This document shows positions 15,709-23,347 of a stretch of 38,440 bases of DNA, one piece after another. How positions within the stretch are numbered: the first letter of the stretch is position 1; each line of letters starts with the position of its first letter. A program made the position numbers and the translations under genes. The notes beneath the pieces are model-generated. The model saw only the letters and a list, made by a program, of their open reading frames with translations, was not told the DNA's origin and did not search any database. Source of the stretch: Lentzea pudingi (GTDB taxonomy: Bacteria; Actinomycetota; Actinomycetes; Mycobacteriales; Pseudonocardiaceae); assembly GCF_014646255.1 (NCBI RefSeq), contig NZ_BMNC01000030.1, positions 1-38,440 on the forward strand, read 5' to 3'.

Positions 15709-15797
15709 TTCCTTCACGAGCTTCACCTGGTGACGCTGCCCGACGACACCCTGAGCTTGATTGACCAGGTCCTTTGACCGTGCACCGCTAATGGTCC

Positions 15798-16313
15798 TCA
15801 GTGCGCTCCCACGACGTTTCCCGCTGCCAATCGGCGCACGTATGCGCGGATGCGGTCGCGGTCCTCGGGGAACACGCTCTGCCATGTCTCGTCCAGATCA
15901 ACCCACTTCGACGGCTGCCCGGTCTCCCCGCCGAGCGGCACATCACGACTGACGACGGCACCGTAGGACAGGCTCAGCGTCGGTGCCCAGTCGGCACGGA
16001 AGGAGCGGACAGCCACTGCGGCCGGTACAGGCAGCAGCTCGCCCGCTACGCCGGCCTCCTCCGCGAGTTCACGGGCTGCTGCTGCTCGCGGCGTTTCGCC
16101 CGGCTCGACCTTGCCGCCAGGCGGTACCCATCCGCGCACGCGGTGCCGCACGAGCAGGACGTAGCTGTACGTCGGGTCGGTAACCCAGACCTCGGCCGCG
16201 AGCGGCTCCATCAGGGTCTGGCGGGCGCGCAGCCACGACTGGGCGTCATCGAACTCCATCGCAGCAAGGTGCGCATCGGCGACCGCCGCTTCCACGGTCA
16301 ACTGGTCAATCAC
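15798..16313 (-). CDS. Nudix hydrolase, canonical
   Basis: A 171-aa protein with an intact Nudix box: G-G-K-V-E-P-G-E-T-P-R, then A-A-A-R-E-L-A-E-E-A-G-V. The N-terminal ~50 residues are helical and precede the beta strand Y-V-L-L-V-R-H-R-V-R-G-W-V-P-P. It starts at a GTG at 16313 with no strong RBS. It is on the opposite strand to the operon and converges with the other Nudix gene, about 90 bp away. The substrate is unknown; MutT/ADP-ribose-like small-nucleotide hydrolysis is the family role. Confidence 0.85.
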   Translation of the reverse strand: MIDQLTVEAAVADAHLAAMEFDDAQSWLRARQTLMEPLAAEVWVTDPTYSYVLLVRHRVRGWVPPGGKVEPGETPRAAAARELAEEAGVAGELLPVPAAVAVRSFRADWAPTLSLSYGAVVSRDVPLGGETGQPSKWVDLDETWQSVFPEDRDRIRAYVRRLAAGNVVGAH

Positions 16314-16708
16314 CTGGCCCAGCCTATGCCGACGTCGTGGTTAGCCCTGACATGGCAGAGAGGGCGACGCGGTTCGTGTCACAGCACTCGACGATGATCA
16401 TCGCGAGCATCCGAGGTCCGCCATACCCCGAATGGTGGAAACCGTCAGCGACGAGTGCTCGCCTTCGTGCAGGTCAAGCCAAGCGATGCCTTAGCGACAT
16501 CGTCCGGACCTGCTTGTTGGCATAGCACCTTCGCAGTTGACTACCTCGGGGCTGTACCGAGAGGAGCGTGCCTTCTCGGCGCGCTCCAGCGAGCACAGTC
16601 CAGTGCAAACAACACAGAGTGACCGCCTGTCCCAAGCCTGGGTGAGTGGCTACGGGATCATGCTGTCCGGCCGCCCACCGAGATGACCGTTGAACAAGAA
16701 GGGAAGCG
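16314..16708. other. Gene-free interval
   Basis: 395 bp between the divergent Nudix and PCMT-like genes. No ORF with convincing composition is seen on either strand, and no precursor peptide with an F-x-L-D core, which some PCMT-like genes of this kind accompany. It presumably carries both promoters; no clear -10/-35 elements are read. A GAAGGGAAG ribosome-binding site precedes 16709. Confidence 0.5.
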
Positions 16709-17932
16709 ATGGACACCGATACCACCACCGCGTCGCCCACGACTCTGCGCGCGGAGATGGTCGCCTGGGTCCGCAAGTCGGGATACGCACAGCTCAACGA
16801 GGTTGAACGGGTCCTCTTGGAGACACCACGCCACGAGTTCGTGCCCGACGCCCCGCTTGCCACCGCCTACGACCCGTGGCAGGCGGTGGTCACTCACCGC
16901 TTCGAGGACGGCAGGTCGTTGTCCTGTGCGTCGGCGCCGTGGCTGGTCGCGGCGATGCTCGACCAGCTCGACGTCCGACCGGGCAACCGTGTACTGGAGA
17001 TCGGTGCGGGCACCGGTTACAACGCCTGTCTTCTCGCCCAGTTGACGGGCCGCGCGGACCTGGTGACCACGATGGACATCGACCCGGACGTGACCGCGAA
17101 AGCCTCACAAGCGCTGACCGCCACCGGCTACGGCGACGTGCACGTCGTCACCGGCGATGGTGGGCTCGGCTACCCCGACCACGCGCCGTACGACCGCATG
17201 ATCGCCACCGTCTCACCGTGGGACATCCCCGCCCAGTGGTGGAAACAGCTCGCGCCCGGAGGACGGTTGGTCGCCCCGCTGCGGTGGCGCGGTCAAGGCC
17301 GCAGCGTCGCCTTCACCTACACCGATGGCCGCCTGGTGTCCGATTCGCTCCACCTGTGCGGCTTCGTGTACCTGGTCGGTGACGGCGAGGGCGAACTCAG
17401 CGGCGCGATCACCGCCGACGAACTGGTCTCGCTCCACTGGGACCGCGATCAGGCCGTGGACCCCGATGCGCTGCGCGGGGTGCTCGACCAGCCGCGTGTC
17501 ACGGCCTGGTCCGGGACCACGATCGGCAGGAACGAGTCGCATGACGGGCTCTGGCTCCGCCTGACCGTGACCGACCCGCGCGTGTGCCGGATCAAGGTCC
17601 ACGCCGACGTCCCGCCCGAGGTGTGCGACCCGGTAAGGGGATGGTGGCGCATGGCGCTGGTCGACGGCGACACGCTGGTCTACCTCACCGCACGCCGCCT
17701 GGAATCCAGCGACGAGGTGCACTGGGAGTTGGGCGCGATCGGTCACGGGCCGTCCGCCGACGAGCTGACCGCCTACCTGTGCGAGGCGATCCGGTCCTGG
17801 GCGCCCGAGCGGAAGCAGCACACGCCCTCGCTCACCGTGTACCCGGCTGATACCCCGGACAGCGAACTTGCGGGCCCAGCCATCGACAAGACACACAGCC
17901 GGTTCGTCCTCACCTACGACCCGGCCGGATGA
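16709..17932 (+). CDS. PCMT-like O-methyltransferase with extra C-terminal domain
   Basis: A 407-aa protein. Residues 12-225 match protein-L-isoaspartate O-methyltransferase: P-R-H-E-F-V-P (40-46), S-C-A-S-A-P (72-77, the family's substrate loop) and SAM motif L-E-I-G-A-G-T-G-Y-N (96-105). D-I-D-P-D-V and G-D-G-G-L-G-Y follow, then A-P-Y-D-R-M-I-A-T-V-S. The extra ~180 residues downstream are the sort seen in the actinobacterial group annotated as the 'FxLD system' methyltransferase, where the enzyme modifies a peptide. No precursor peptide or lanthipeptide dehydratase is present here, so that role is not supported. The substrate may be a protein or a small molecule. ATG after GAAGGGAAGCG. 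Confidence 0.8.
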   Translation: MDTDTTTASPTTLRAEMVAWVRKSGYAQLNEVERVLLETPRHEFVPDAPLATAYDPWQAVVTHRFEDGRSLSCASAPWLVAAMLDQLDVRPGNRVLEIGAGTGYNACLLAQLTGRADLVTTMDIDPDVTAKASQALTATGYGDVHVVTGDGGLGYPDHAPYDRMIATVSPWDIPAQWWKQLAPGGRLVAPLRWRGQGRSVAFTYTDGRLVSDSLHLCGFVYLVGDGEGELSGAITADELVSLHWDRDQAVDPDALRGVLDQPRVTAWSGTTIGRNESHDGLWLRLTVTDPRVCRIKVHADVPPEVCDPVRGWWRMALVDGDTLVYLTARRLESSDEVHWELGAIGHGPSADELTAYLCEAIRSWAPERKQHTPSLTVYPADTPDSELAGPAIDKTHSRFVLTYDPAG

Positions 17933-18008
17933 TCTCGTCGCCGGTCTGCGACCTCGGTGTCAGGCAGAGGCGCGGCCTGACCGTTGCCGTGGAGCGCGGC
18001 GAGGTGGG

Positions 18009-18872
18009 TCATCCGGGGAGCGGAAGCCCCGCCGTCCTCCAGGCGCTGGCCAACAGCGCGCTGGTGTCGGAGTCGAGTCGTCCGGCGAACGCCTGCGAGA
18101 TCGCCGCGCCCCACAGTGCGTTGACGACCGCCGTGTCTGTGGGTGACTCGCCGACGGCGTCCTCGGCGGCTGGAACCGTCTCCCAGTACAGCGAGCGCGC
18201 CCGGAGCGGGAACCCCCACGCGATCGACGCCTCGGTGACCCCGTCACAAGCCGCTTCCCAGCGTTGCTCGTCGATTTCCGCGCACACTCGACCCATCCGG
18301 CGCACAACCCCTGTCGGCGTGGCTTCGGCATGGCGCAGGACTCGCAGCGCGGCTTGGGTGTGAGGGCCGTAGGCATCCGTCGCGGTGTGTCGCGAGGGCA
18401 GACAGGTCTGCCGCCACGGCGCGATGAGCAATTCGTAGTCGGCGCTTCCCGTGTCGTCGTGGCCTGCCGCTGCGATCGCCAGTCCGGCGTCGAACACGGG
18501 CAGGACCACCTTGTGCCAGCCGGAGTGGTCCGGTGAAGCCTGCCGGGCCAGCAGGTAGGGGTGCTGCAGCACGGCGATCGGGTCGTCGAGTTCGGCGGAC
18601 ATCGGCAGGCCGAAGGTGTCCTTCCATCGGATCCACCGTGAGGCGAGCCGTCCGGCCAGCTCGGGGTCGGAGATCCGGTTGATGATCCTTTCCCGAACGG
18701 CCTGGCGATCGGAGGCGCGCTCCTCGCCGAGCGAGCCCATACGAGTGATCTGCTCGAAGGTCAGGTTGGCGATGGTCACGTCGAGCTGTCGCCATTGCTC
18801 GCCACGAGGGTGCTGGGCCAACAGCGCGCGTCCCAAGTCGTCACGACCGCGGCCCGGACCGGAGGTGCTCAT
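18009..18872 (-). CDS. Unknown 287-aa protein
   Basis: Not recognised. The sequence is a soluble, helix-rich protein with many Trp (R-W-I-R-W-K-D-T-F-G, E-L-L-I-A-P-W-R-Q-T-C, L-Y-W-E-T-V-P-A-A-E-D). No signal peptide, membrane segment or metal motif is seen. The ATG at 18872 is chosen because the upstream part of the open frame is Arg/Pro/Ala-rich and out of character. The gene lies between the PCMT-like gene (convergent) and the HAD gene (divergent, 172 bp apart). The coding frame is clear from composition and length. Confidence 0.65.
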   Translation of the reverse strand: MSTSGPGRGRDDLGRALLAQHPRGEQWRQLDVTIANLTFEQITRMGSLGEERASDRQAVRERIINRISDPELAGRLASRWIRWKDTFGLPMSAELDDPIAVLQHPYLLARQASPDHSGWHKVVLPVFDAGLAIAAAGHDDTGSADYELLIAPWRQTCLPSRHTATDAYGPHTQAALRVLRHAEATPTGVVRRMGRVCAEIDEQRWEAACDGVTEASIAWGFPLRARSLYWETVPAAEDAVGESPTDTAVVNALWGAAISQAFAGRLDSDTSALLASAWRTAGLPLPG

Positions 18873-19044
18873 CGGTTCAGGATGGCAGCCCCGATCTGCC
18901 CACGTCGGCGCAGGCTGCGTGGCCGGTGTGGCGGCAGACCACGCGGCGGCTCGACCGGCTTCCGCGGCGGCGAGGTCAGCGGGGCGGTGCGGGCCGCAAG
19001 ACCCTCTGTGGCGCGGTGATCGTAAGTGACGTAGGAGTAGGAGC

Positions 19045-19689
19045 ATGGTGACCGCGGTGGTGGTCGACGTGGGCGAGACGTTGCTGGACGACTCGCGCGA
19101 GTGGGGTGCGTGGGCCGACTGGATCGGCGTGCCACGTCATACCTTCTCGACCGTGCTGGGTGCGGTCACCGCTGCCGGCCAGGACAACGCCGAGACGTTC
19201 CAGTACTTCAAACCGGGCTTCGACCTCGCCCGCGAACGGCGGCTACGGGAAGAGGCCGGACTGGGTGAGCACATCGAGGACGGCGACCTTTACCCCGACG
19301 TCCGGCCCGGCTTGGCGCGGCTGCGGGAACTCGGCTTGTGGGTGGGGGTGGCTGGGAACCAGACCTCCCGCGCTGCCGAGCTGCTACGTGCGCTGGGCCT
19401 GCCGGTGGACCAGATCGCGACGTCGGGCGAGTGGGGTGTCGCCAAGCCCTCGCTCGAGTTCTTCGCCCGCGTCGCGGAGATGGTGCCCGACGGACCCGGC
19501 GAGACAGTGTACGTGGGTGACCACCGCGACAACGACGTGGTGGCGGCGAAGGCGGCGGGGTTCCGCACGGCGTTGATCAGGCGTGGCCCGTGGGGCTACC
19601 TCTGGGCTGACGACCCGCTGGTGCGTCGCGACGCCGATTGGGTGATCGACTCCCTGCACGACCTGCCCAATCTGCTGGCACCGCACTAA
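19045..19689 (+). CDS. HAD-family hydrolase (phosphatase-like)
   Basis: A 214-aa HAD protein. Motif I is V-V-D-V-G-E-T-L-L (D8 nucleophile; the second Asp of D-x-D is Gly, as in many members of the D-x-G-x-T group). Motif II is A-G-N-Q-T-S, the conserved Lys is in A-K-P-S-L-E-F-F, and motif IV is Y-V-G-D-H-R-D-N-D. A helical cap lies between motifs I and II. Family role: hydrolysis of phosphate esters. A dephosphorylating enzyme is part of known 7-deazapurine nucleoside pathways (ToyI in toyocamycin), so it could act here; that link is inference. It converges with the XRE-TPR gene 16 bp away. Confidence 0.87.
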   Translation: MVTAVVVDVGETLLDDSREWGAWADWIGVPRHTFSTVLGAVTAAGQDNAETFQYFKPGFDLARERRLREEAGLGEHIEDGDLYPDVRPGLARLRELGLWVGVAGNQTSRAAELLRALGLPVDQIATSGEWGVAKPSLEFFARVAEMVPDGPGETVYVGDHRDNDVVAAKAAGFRTALIRRGPWGYLWADDPLVRRDADWVIDSLHDLPNLLAPH

Positions 19690-19704
19690 ACGTCCGGCCG
19701 GGCA

Positions 19705-20982
19705 TCAACGGGCACGAGCCCAGGCGGCGAGGTCGAGCAGTCCCGTGCTCGGGGCACTGTGAGTACACAGCAAGGTCGACAGCGAATGGCGGACCTGGGG
19801 ATGGGTGCGGGTGTGCTCGGGCGCGGCCTGGCGGGCGGATTGCAGGCACAGGTAGGCGTCCTCGTGACGGCCGAGCGTGAGTTGGGCGCGGGCGAGGTCG
19901 ATGAAGTAGTGCGAGCGACGTTCGGCGGGCAGGTTGTCGGGCGGGTGCCACGCCGCCGCCCGTTCGATGCCCAGAGGATCGCGCAGTTCGACGGCGACGG
20001 CGAGTTCGTGGATGCGTAGGGAGGCCGGCCCGAACGCGGTGCCCTGGTAGACGCCTTCGGGGACGGCGGTTGCGGCGCGGCGGGCTTCGCGCAGGTGGTC
20101 GGCGGCGCGATCGGGCTTGCCAGCCCGGCCCGCGACGACCGCGGCGCGCATGTGCAGGGCGCCGAAGGCAGCCGAGGCCGAGGCGGTCTCGAGGTCGGGT
20201 ACGTGGTCGGCGGCGAGTTCGAGGGCGCGGGCGGCGGTGTCCAGGTCGCCGTTGGCGAAGAAGGTCTCGGTGCGTACGTACGCCACTGCGGCCAACAGCA
20301 GTGGGTCCTCGGCGAGCTGGGCGGCCGAGCGCATCAGGTCGATCAGCCGCGCGGATAGATCCAGGTAGCCGAACTTGAAGGCGACCCCGTCGGCGGCGCG
20401 CAGCGCCAGGGTGAGCAGGGCTGCGGCGTGGCGGTCGGCGGTGTCGCCGAGCTGGCCGGCGCGGGCGAGTTCGGCGATGAGGTCGGGTAGGCGGCGGGCG
20501 AGGCTGCCGTAGCGGGATTGCAGTCGGTCGTCGCTGGCGCGGGCGATGTCGCCATGTAGGCCAGCCGAAGTCCTGGTGGGCCCCTCGTCGGGCAGGTCCA
20601 GTCGGTCGAGGGCGCGGCGTAGGCGCGGGATCGCGGCGTGGATGACGTCGACCTCGGCGACGGGTTCCCGTTCGCGGCGGTCGCCAGAGGGTGGTGCCGG
20701 AGGGACCAGCTCAAGGCCGATCGGGGCTGAAGCCAGGATCGCAGCCGAAGTGGGCCTGGTGGAGCGTCGAGCGGTGCGGCGCAGCAGGTCGTCCAACTCG
20801 TCGAGGGCGACCTGCAGGGCGCGGGCGAGGCCGGGCCGCTGCCACGGCTGGGGCGACTGGACGCCTCGTTCCCATCGGCCGATGGTGGTGCGCTCGACCT
20901 TCAGCGTGACGGCGAGGCTTTCCTGGGTGTAGCCGGCGGCTTCGCGAGCAGCGGCCAGCGGAGTGAGTAGCCGTGCCGCCAT
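19705..20982 (-). CDS. XRE-TPR transcriptional regulator
   Basis: A 425-aa protein, fourth member of the XRE set in this window. HTH at residues 14-66 (A-G-Y-T-Q-E-S-L-A...V-E-R-T-T-I-G-R-W-E-R-G-V-Q-S-P-Q-P-W), then a helical TPR-like domain from ~residue 160 (A-A-A-L-L-T-L-A-L-R-A-A-D-G, F-F-A-N-G-D-L-D-T-A-A-R-A-L-E). The recognition helix (E-R-T-T-I-G-R) differs from that of the pair at 6138/8028 (F-S-T-V-G-R), so its operator probably differs. Start ATG after GGGAGGAAGCG. Divergent from the queD2 operon, so it may regulate that operon. Confidence 0.87.
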   Translation of the reverse strand: MAARLLTPLAAAREAAGYTQESLAVTLKVERTTIGRWERGVQSPQPWQRPGLARALQVALDELDDLLRRTARRSTRPTSAAILASAPIGLELVPPAPPSGDRREREPVAEVDVIHAAIPRLRRALDRLDLPDEGPTRTSAGLHGDIARASDDRLQSRYGSLARRLPDLIAELARAGQLGDTADRHAAALLTLALRAADGVAFKFGYLDLSARLIDLMRSAAQLAEDPLLLAAVAYVRTETFFANGDLDTAARALELAADHVPDLETASASAAFGALHMRAAVVAGRAGKPDRAADHLREARRAATAVPEGVYQGTAFGPASLRIHELAVAVELRDPLGIERAAAWHPPDNLPAERRSHYFIDLARAQLTLGRHEDAYLCLQSARQAAPEHTRTHPQVRHSLSTLLCTHSAPSTGLLDLAAWARAR

Positions 20983-21156
20983 CGCTTCCTCCCGTCCCTC
21001 TATAGCGCACAGTACTAGCCCGTTTTCGCAGCGTATTGCCGGTGTCGCCCTATGCGTGCCTCACCGTCGCCCTACGGCCGACCCCCGCAACTACGCACGG
21101 CCGGACTCCGAACAACCGCTCCCCCACACTCGGTAGACGACGCCCCCGTTCTCGCC

Positions 21157-21252
21157 ATGAAAACCCTGCTCAGCCGGGGTGCCGCCCCGTGGACGCCTCG
21201 CAGCCGCCACACGGTCGCTCTGGTGATCGCGGCGGAGGACGCCGTTGACTGA
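21157..21252 (+). CDS. Possible 31-aa leader ORF
   Basis: ATG at 21157 opens a 31-codon ORF (M-K-T-L-L-S-R-G-A-A-P-W-T-P-R...) that ends at 21252, just before a strong hairpin (21258-21296) and 167 bp upstream of queD2. The peptide is basic in the first half and hydrophobic in V-A-L-V-I-A-A. No clear ribosome-binding site precedes it. ORF plus hairpin would suit a small leader or attenuator, or a microprotein, but the ORF could be chance. Confidence 0.3.
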   Translation: MKTLLSRGAAPWTPRSRHTVALVIAAEDAVD

Positions 21253-21257
21253 CCTCG

Positions 21258-21296
21258 GGCCTGCGGTGGCCGACCCCCGACCGGTCACCGCAGGCC
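21258..21296. terminator. Strong hairpin upstream of queD2
   Basis: Arms GGCCTGCGGTG (21258-21268) and CACCGCAGGCC (21286-21296) pair perfectly over 11 bp with a 17-base GC-rich loop. No T-run follows. It could be an actinobacterial-type terminator or part of the queD2 leader. Confidence 0.5.
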
Positions 21297-21418
21297 GTCG
21301 TACTTGAACCCCGGCCGTTCGACTCAGCGGAAAGTGAGTTTGGTCCAGTGCAGATGCACGAGGTGATACCGCCGCACTCGCCATCGTCGATCAACCAGTC
21401 GGGCGCGGTGGTCCGTTG

Positions 21419-21904
21419 ATGCCACACAAGATCACCGTCGAGCATTCGTTCGAGTCCGGGCACAGACTGCCGCACCTGGGTGGCAAGTGCGTCAGCCTGC
21501 ACGGCCACTCCTGGTCGACCGCAGTGACGGTGAGTGCCCCGGAGCTGAGCCCCGAGGTGACCGTGGTGGAGTTCGGCGCGCTCAAGGTCGGGCTTCGCCG
21601 GTGGATCGACGAACACCTCGACCACGCCACGATGCTCGGCGGGCGCGATCGGCTGATCGAGCCGCTGATTGCGGAGGGCAGCCGGGTGTTCCGCTTCGGG
21701 GTCGAGCACCCGGCGGACGTTGCCGAGCAGTTCGCGCACGGGCTGCCGTGGCCCACCGTGGAGGCCGTCGCGGTCTTGCTGGGTCGGGTCGCCGAGAACG
21801 TCCTGGCCGGGCTTCCTCGCGCCGACGGCGCACAAGTCGAGCGGGTTCTGGTCCGTGAGACGCGGCTCAACACCGCCGTCTACGAGCCCTCGGTGCGTCG
21901 ATGA
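21419..21904 (+). CDS. queD: Second 6-carboxytetrahydropterin synthase (QueD)
   Basis: A 161-aa single-domain QueD with a complete active site: zinc ligands H15 (S-G-H-R-L-P-H), H28 and H30 (S-L-H-G-H-S-W), C24, V-V-E-F-G-A-L-K (49-56), L-D-H-A (67-70, catalytic H69), W-P-T-V-E-A-V-A (111-118) and R-E-T-R-L-N-T-A-V-Y-E (146-156, catalytic E147). It catalyses the same step as the 8511 gene and is more canonical. ATG at 21419 is preferred to the TTG just before; the RBS is weak. Stop overlaps a possible start of the next gene (ATGA at 21901). The duplicated QueD implies a separate supply of the pathway intermediate or a divergent reaction. Confidence 0.88.
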   Translation: MPHKITVEHSFESGHRLPHLGGKCVSLHGHSWSTAVTVSAPELSPEVTVVEFGALKVGLRRWIDEHLDHATMLGGRDRLIEPLIAEGSRVFRFGVEHPADVAEQFAHGLPWPTVEAVAVLLGRVAENVLAGLPRADGAQVERVLVRETRLNTAVYEPSVRR

Positions 21905-21996
21905 GTACCCCAGGCGCTGGGAGCCGAACGCAGGCAGGCCCGGACCTGACGCACCCCCTTCGACATCACCCCCATCCGTTGATCGTGAGAAGCACC

Positions 21997-22437
21997 ATGA
22001 CCATCCCCTCGCCCGCCCTCGGCCCGCTCGTCGCGGTGTACGGCCTCGTCGGACACGACGAGCGCCTTCTGGTCGTCCACGATCCGGACGCCGTCACGTA
22101 CCGGCTGCCGGGCGGCCACGTACGAGCCGGTGGAGCTGTCGAGGACGCCCTGCTGCGCACCCTGCGGGCGCAGGTGGACGCTGACGTGGCCCACCTGACC
22201 TTCTACGCCGTCGTGGAGCTGCGCGAGCATCACACGAGCACGCAACCCAGCGTCTTCGAGTTGGCCCTGCTGTTCGACGTGACTCTGGCTGACCCCGGGG
22301 CGGTCCAGGTCGACCACGGCGACGCGCGCTGGGCCACTGACACCGACCTCCGCCACCTGGACCTGCGTCCGACCGCCATCGCGGATCGGTTGCGCACGGG
22401 TGCAGCGGCTCGCGAGCAGCCGTGGTGGCCCGCCTAG
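21997..22437 (+). CDS. Degenerate Nudix-fold protein
   Basis: A Nudix-like protein of 146 aa from the ATG at 21997 (GAGAAG in front). An alternative ATG at 21901, overlapping the queD2 stop, would add 32 low-complexity residues. The fold is recognisable from Y-R-L-P-G-G-H-V-R-A-G-G-A and A-L-L-R-T-L-R-A-Q-V. In the box, R-E-U-x-E-E is R-T-L-R-A-Q, so all metal-binding Glu residues are lost. It is therefore unlikely to hydrolyse diphosphates and may bind a nucleotide-like ligand or help another protein. Second gene of the queD2 operon. Confidence 0.65.
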   Translation: MTIPSPALGPLVAVYGLVGHDERLLVVHDPDAVTYRLPGGHVRAGGAVEDALLRTLRAQVDADVAHLTFYAVVELREHHTSTQPSVFELALLFDVTLADPGAVQVDHGDARWATDTDLRHLDLRPTAIADRLRTGAAAREQPWWPA

Positions 22438-22504
22438 TCCTGATCGGATCTCCACCACACCTTCACCCGGCGCCATACCCGGCCAAGCAAACTCTGAAGG
22501 AACC

Positions 22505-23347
22505 ATGTCGTCGGCACCTGACCTCACTGCCGCCCTGCCGGCGGCCCACGCCGCAGTCGACCTCGCGGTCGAGCACGTGCTCAGCCACCCTCCACGAGAT
22601 ATCCGGTACAAGGGCGACCGCAATCCGGTCTCCGAAGTGGACGAAGCCGTCGAACACCTTGTGTGGCAACGACTAAGTACCCGAGGCCACGACGAGATCG
22701 GGTTCGTGGGGGAAGAGACCGGCGCGGTCGGCAACCCGGACACCTACTGGGTACTCGATCCCATCGACGGCACGATCAATCACCAGCACGCCAACCCTCT
22801 GTGCGCCATCGCGCTCGGCCTGGTCCACCAGGACCGGCCGGTCCTCGGCGTCACCGCGCTGCCATTCCTCGGCCACCGCTACTGGGCGACCTGCGGCCAC
22901 GGTGCCTACCGCGACGGTGACCCGATCAGCACCTCCACGACCGACATCCTCAACAAGGCCCTGATCGGGTTCAGCGACTACGGCAGCGGTGCCGACGAAG
23001 GCTTGCGCGACGTGCTGTGCGCCGCCGTGGACCACGAACTCACCGCTCGGGCGCAAGGACTGCGCCGGTACGGCTCCTCCGCGCTGGACCTGGTCTGGGT
23101 CGCCGACGGCACGTTGGACGCTTGCGTGCTGCTCGGCAACCACGACCGCCACCACCAAGAGCGACCACTTCTTATCCGTTGCCAGCGAACGTCACGCGCT
23201 ACGCCTCGTCGCCATCGCGGTACTACGGCTTGCGGGCGACGCCGCCCCACAGCGCCGACTCGTTCGGGGTCTCGAAGCGGACGACCGGCGCGTCGGATGA
23301 AGCGTCTTCGGGATGCCACAGCGGAATCCAGGTCGGCCCTGGCGTGA
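22505..23347 (+). pseudogene. Inositol monophosphatase-like protein, C-terminally truncated
   Basis: ATG at 22505 after GAAGGAACC. The protein shows V-S-E-V-D-E-A-V-E (family K...D...E region), F-V-G-E-E-T-G (metal-binding Glu) and W-V-L-D-P-I-D-G-T-I-N (D-P-x-D-G-T metal site), with G-S-S-A-L-D-L-V-W-V-A-D-G later. After T-L-D-A-C-V-L-L-G-N-H at about 23140 the expected W-D-x-A-A-G motif and the C-terminal helices are replaced by an Arg/Thr/Pro-rich read that overlaps the 3' end of the opposite-strand methyltransferase. So the gene has lost about 50 residues including a catalytic Asp. It was probably a functional third gene of the queD2 operon, and the break marks the cluster edge. Family: removal of phosphate from inositol, sugar or nucleotide. 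Confidence 0.7.

Noticed and set aside
16400..17932. FxLD lanthipeptide cluster
   Set aside because: Neither a precursor with an F-x-L-D core nor LanB/LanC-like genes are present near the methyltransferase.
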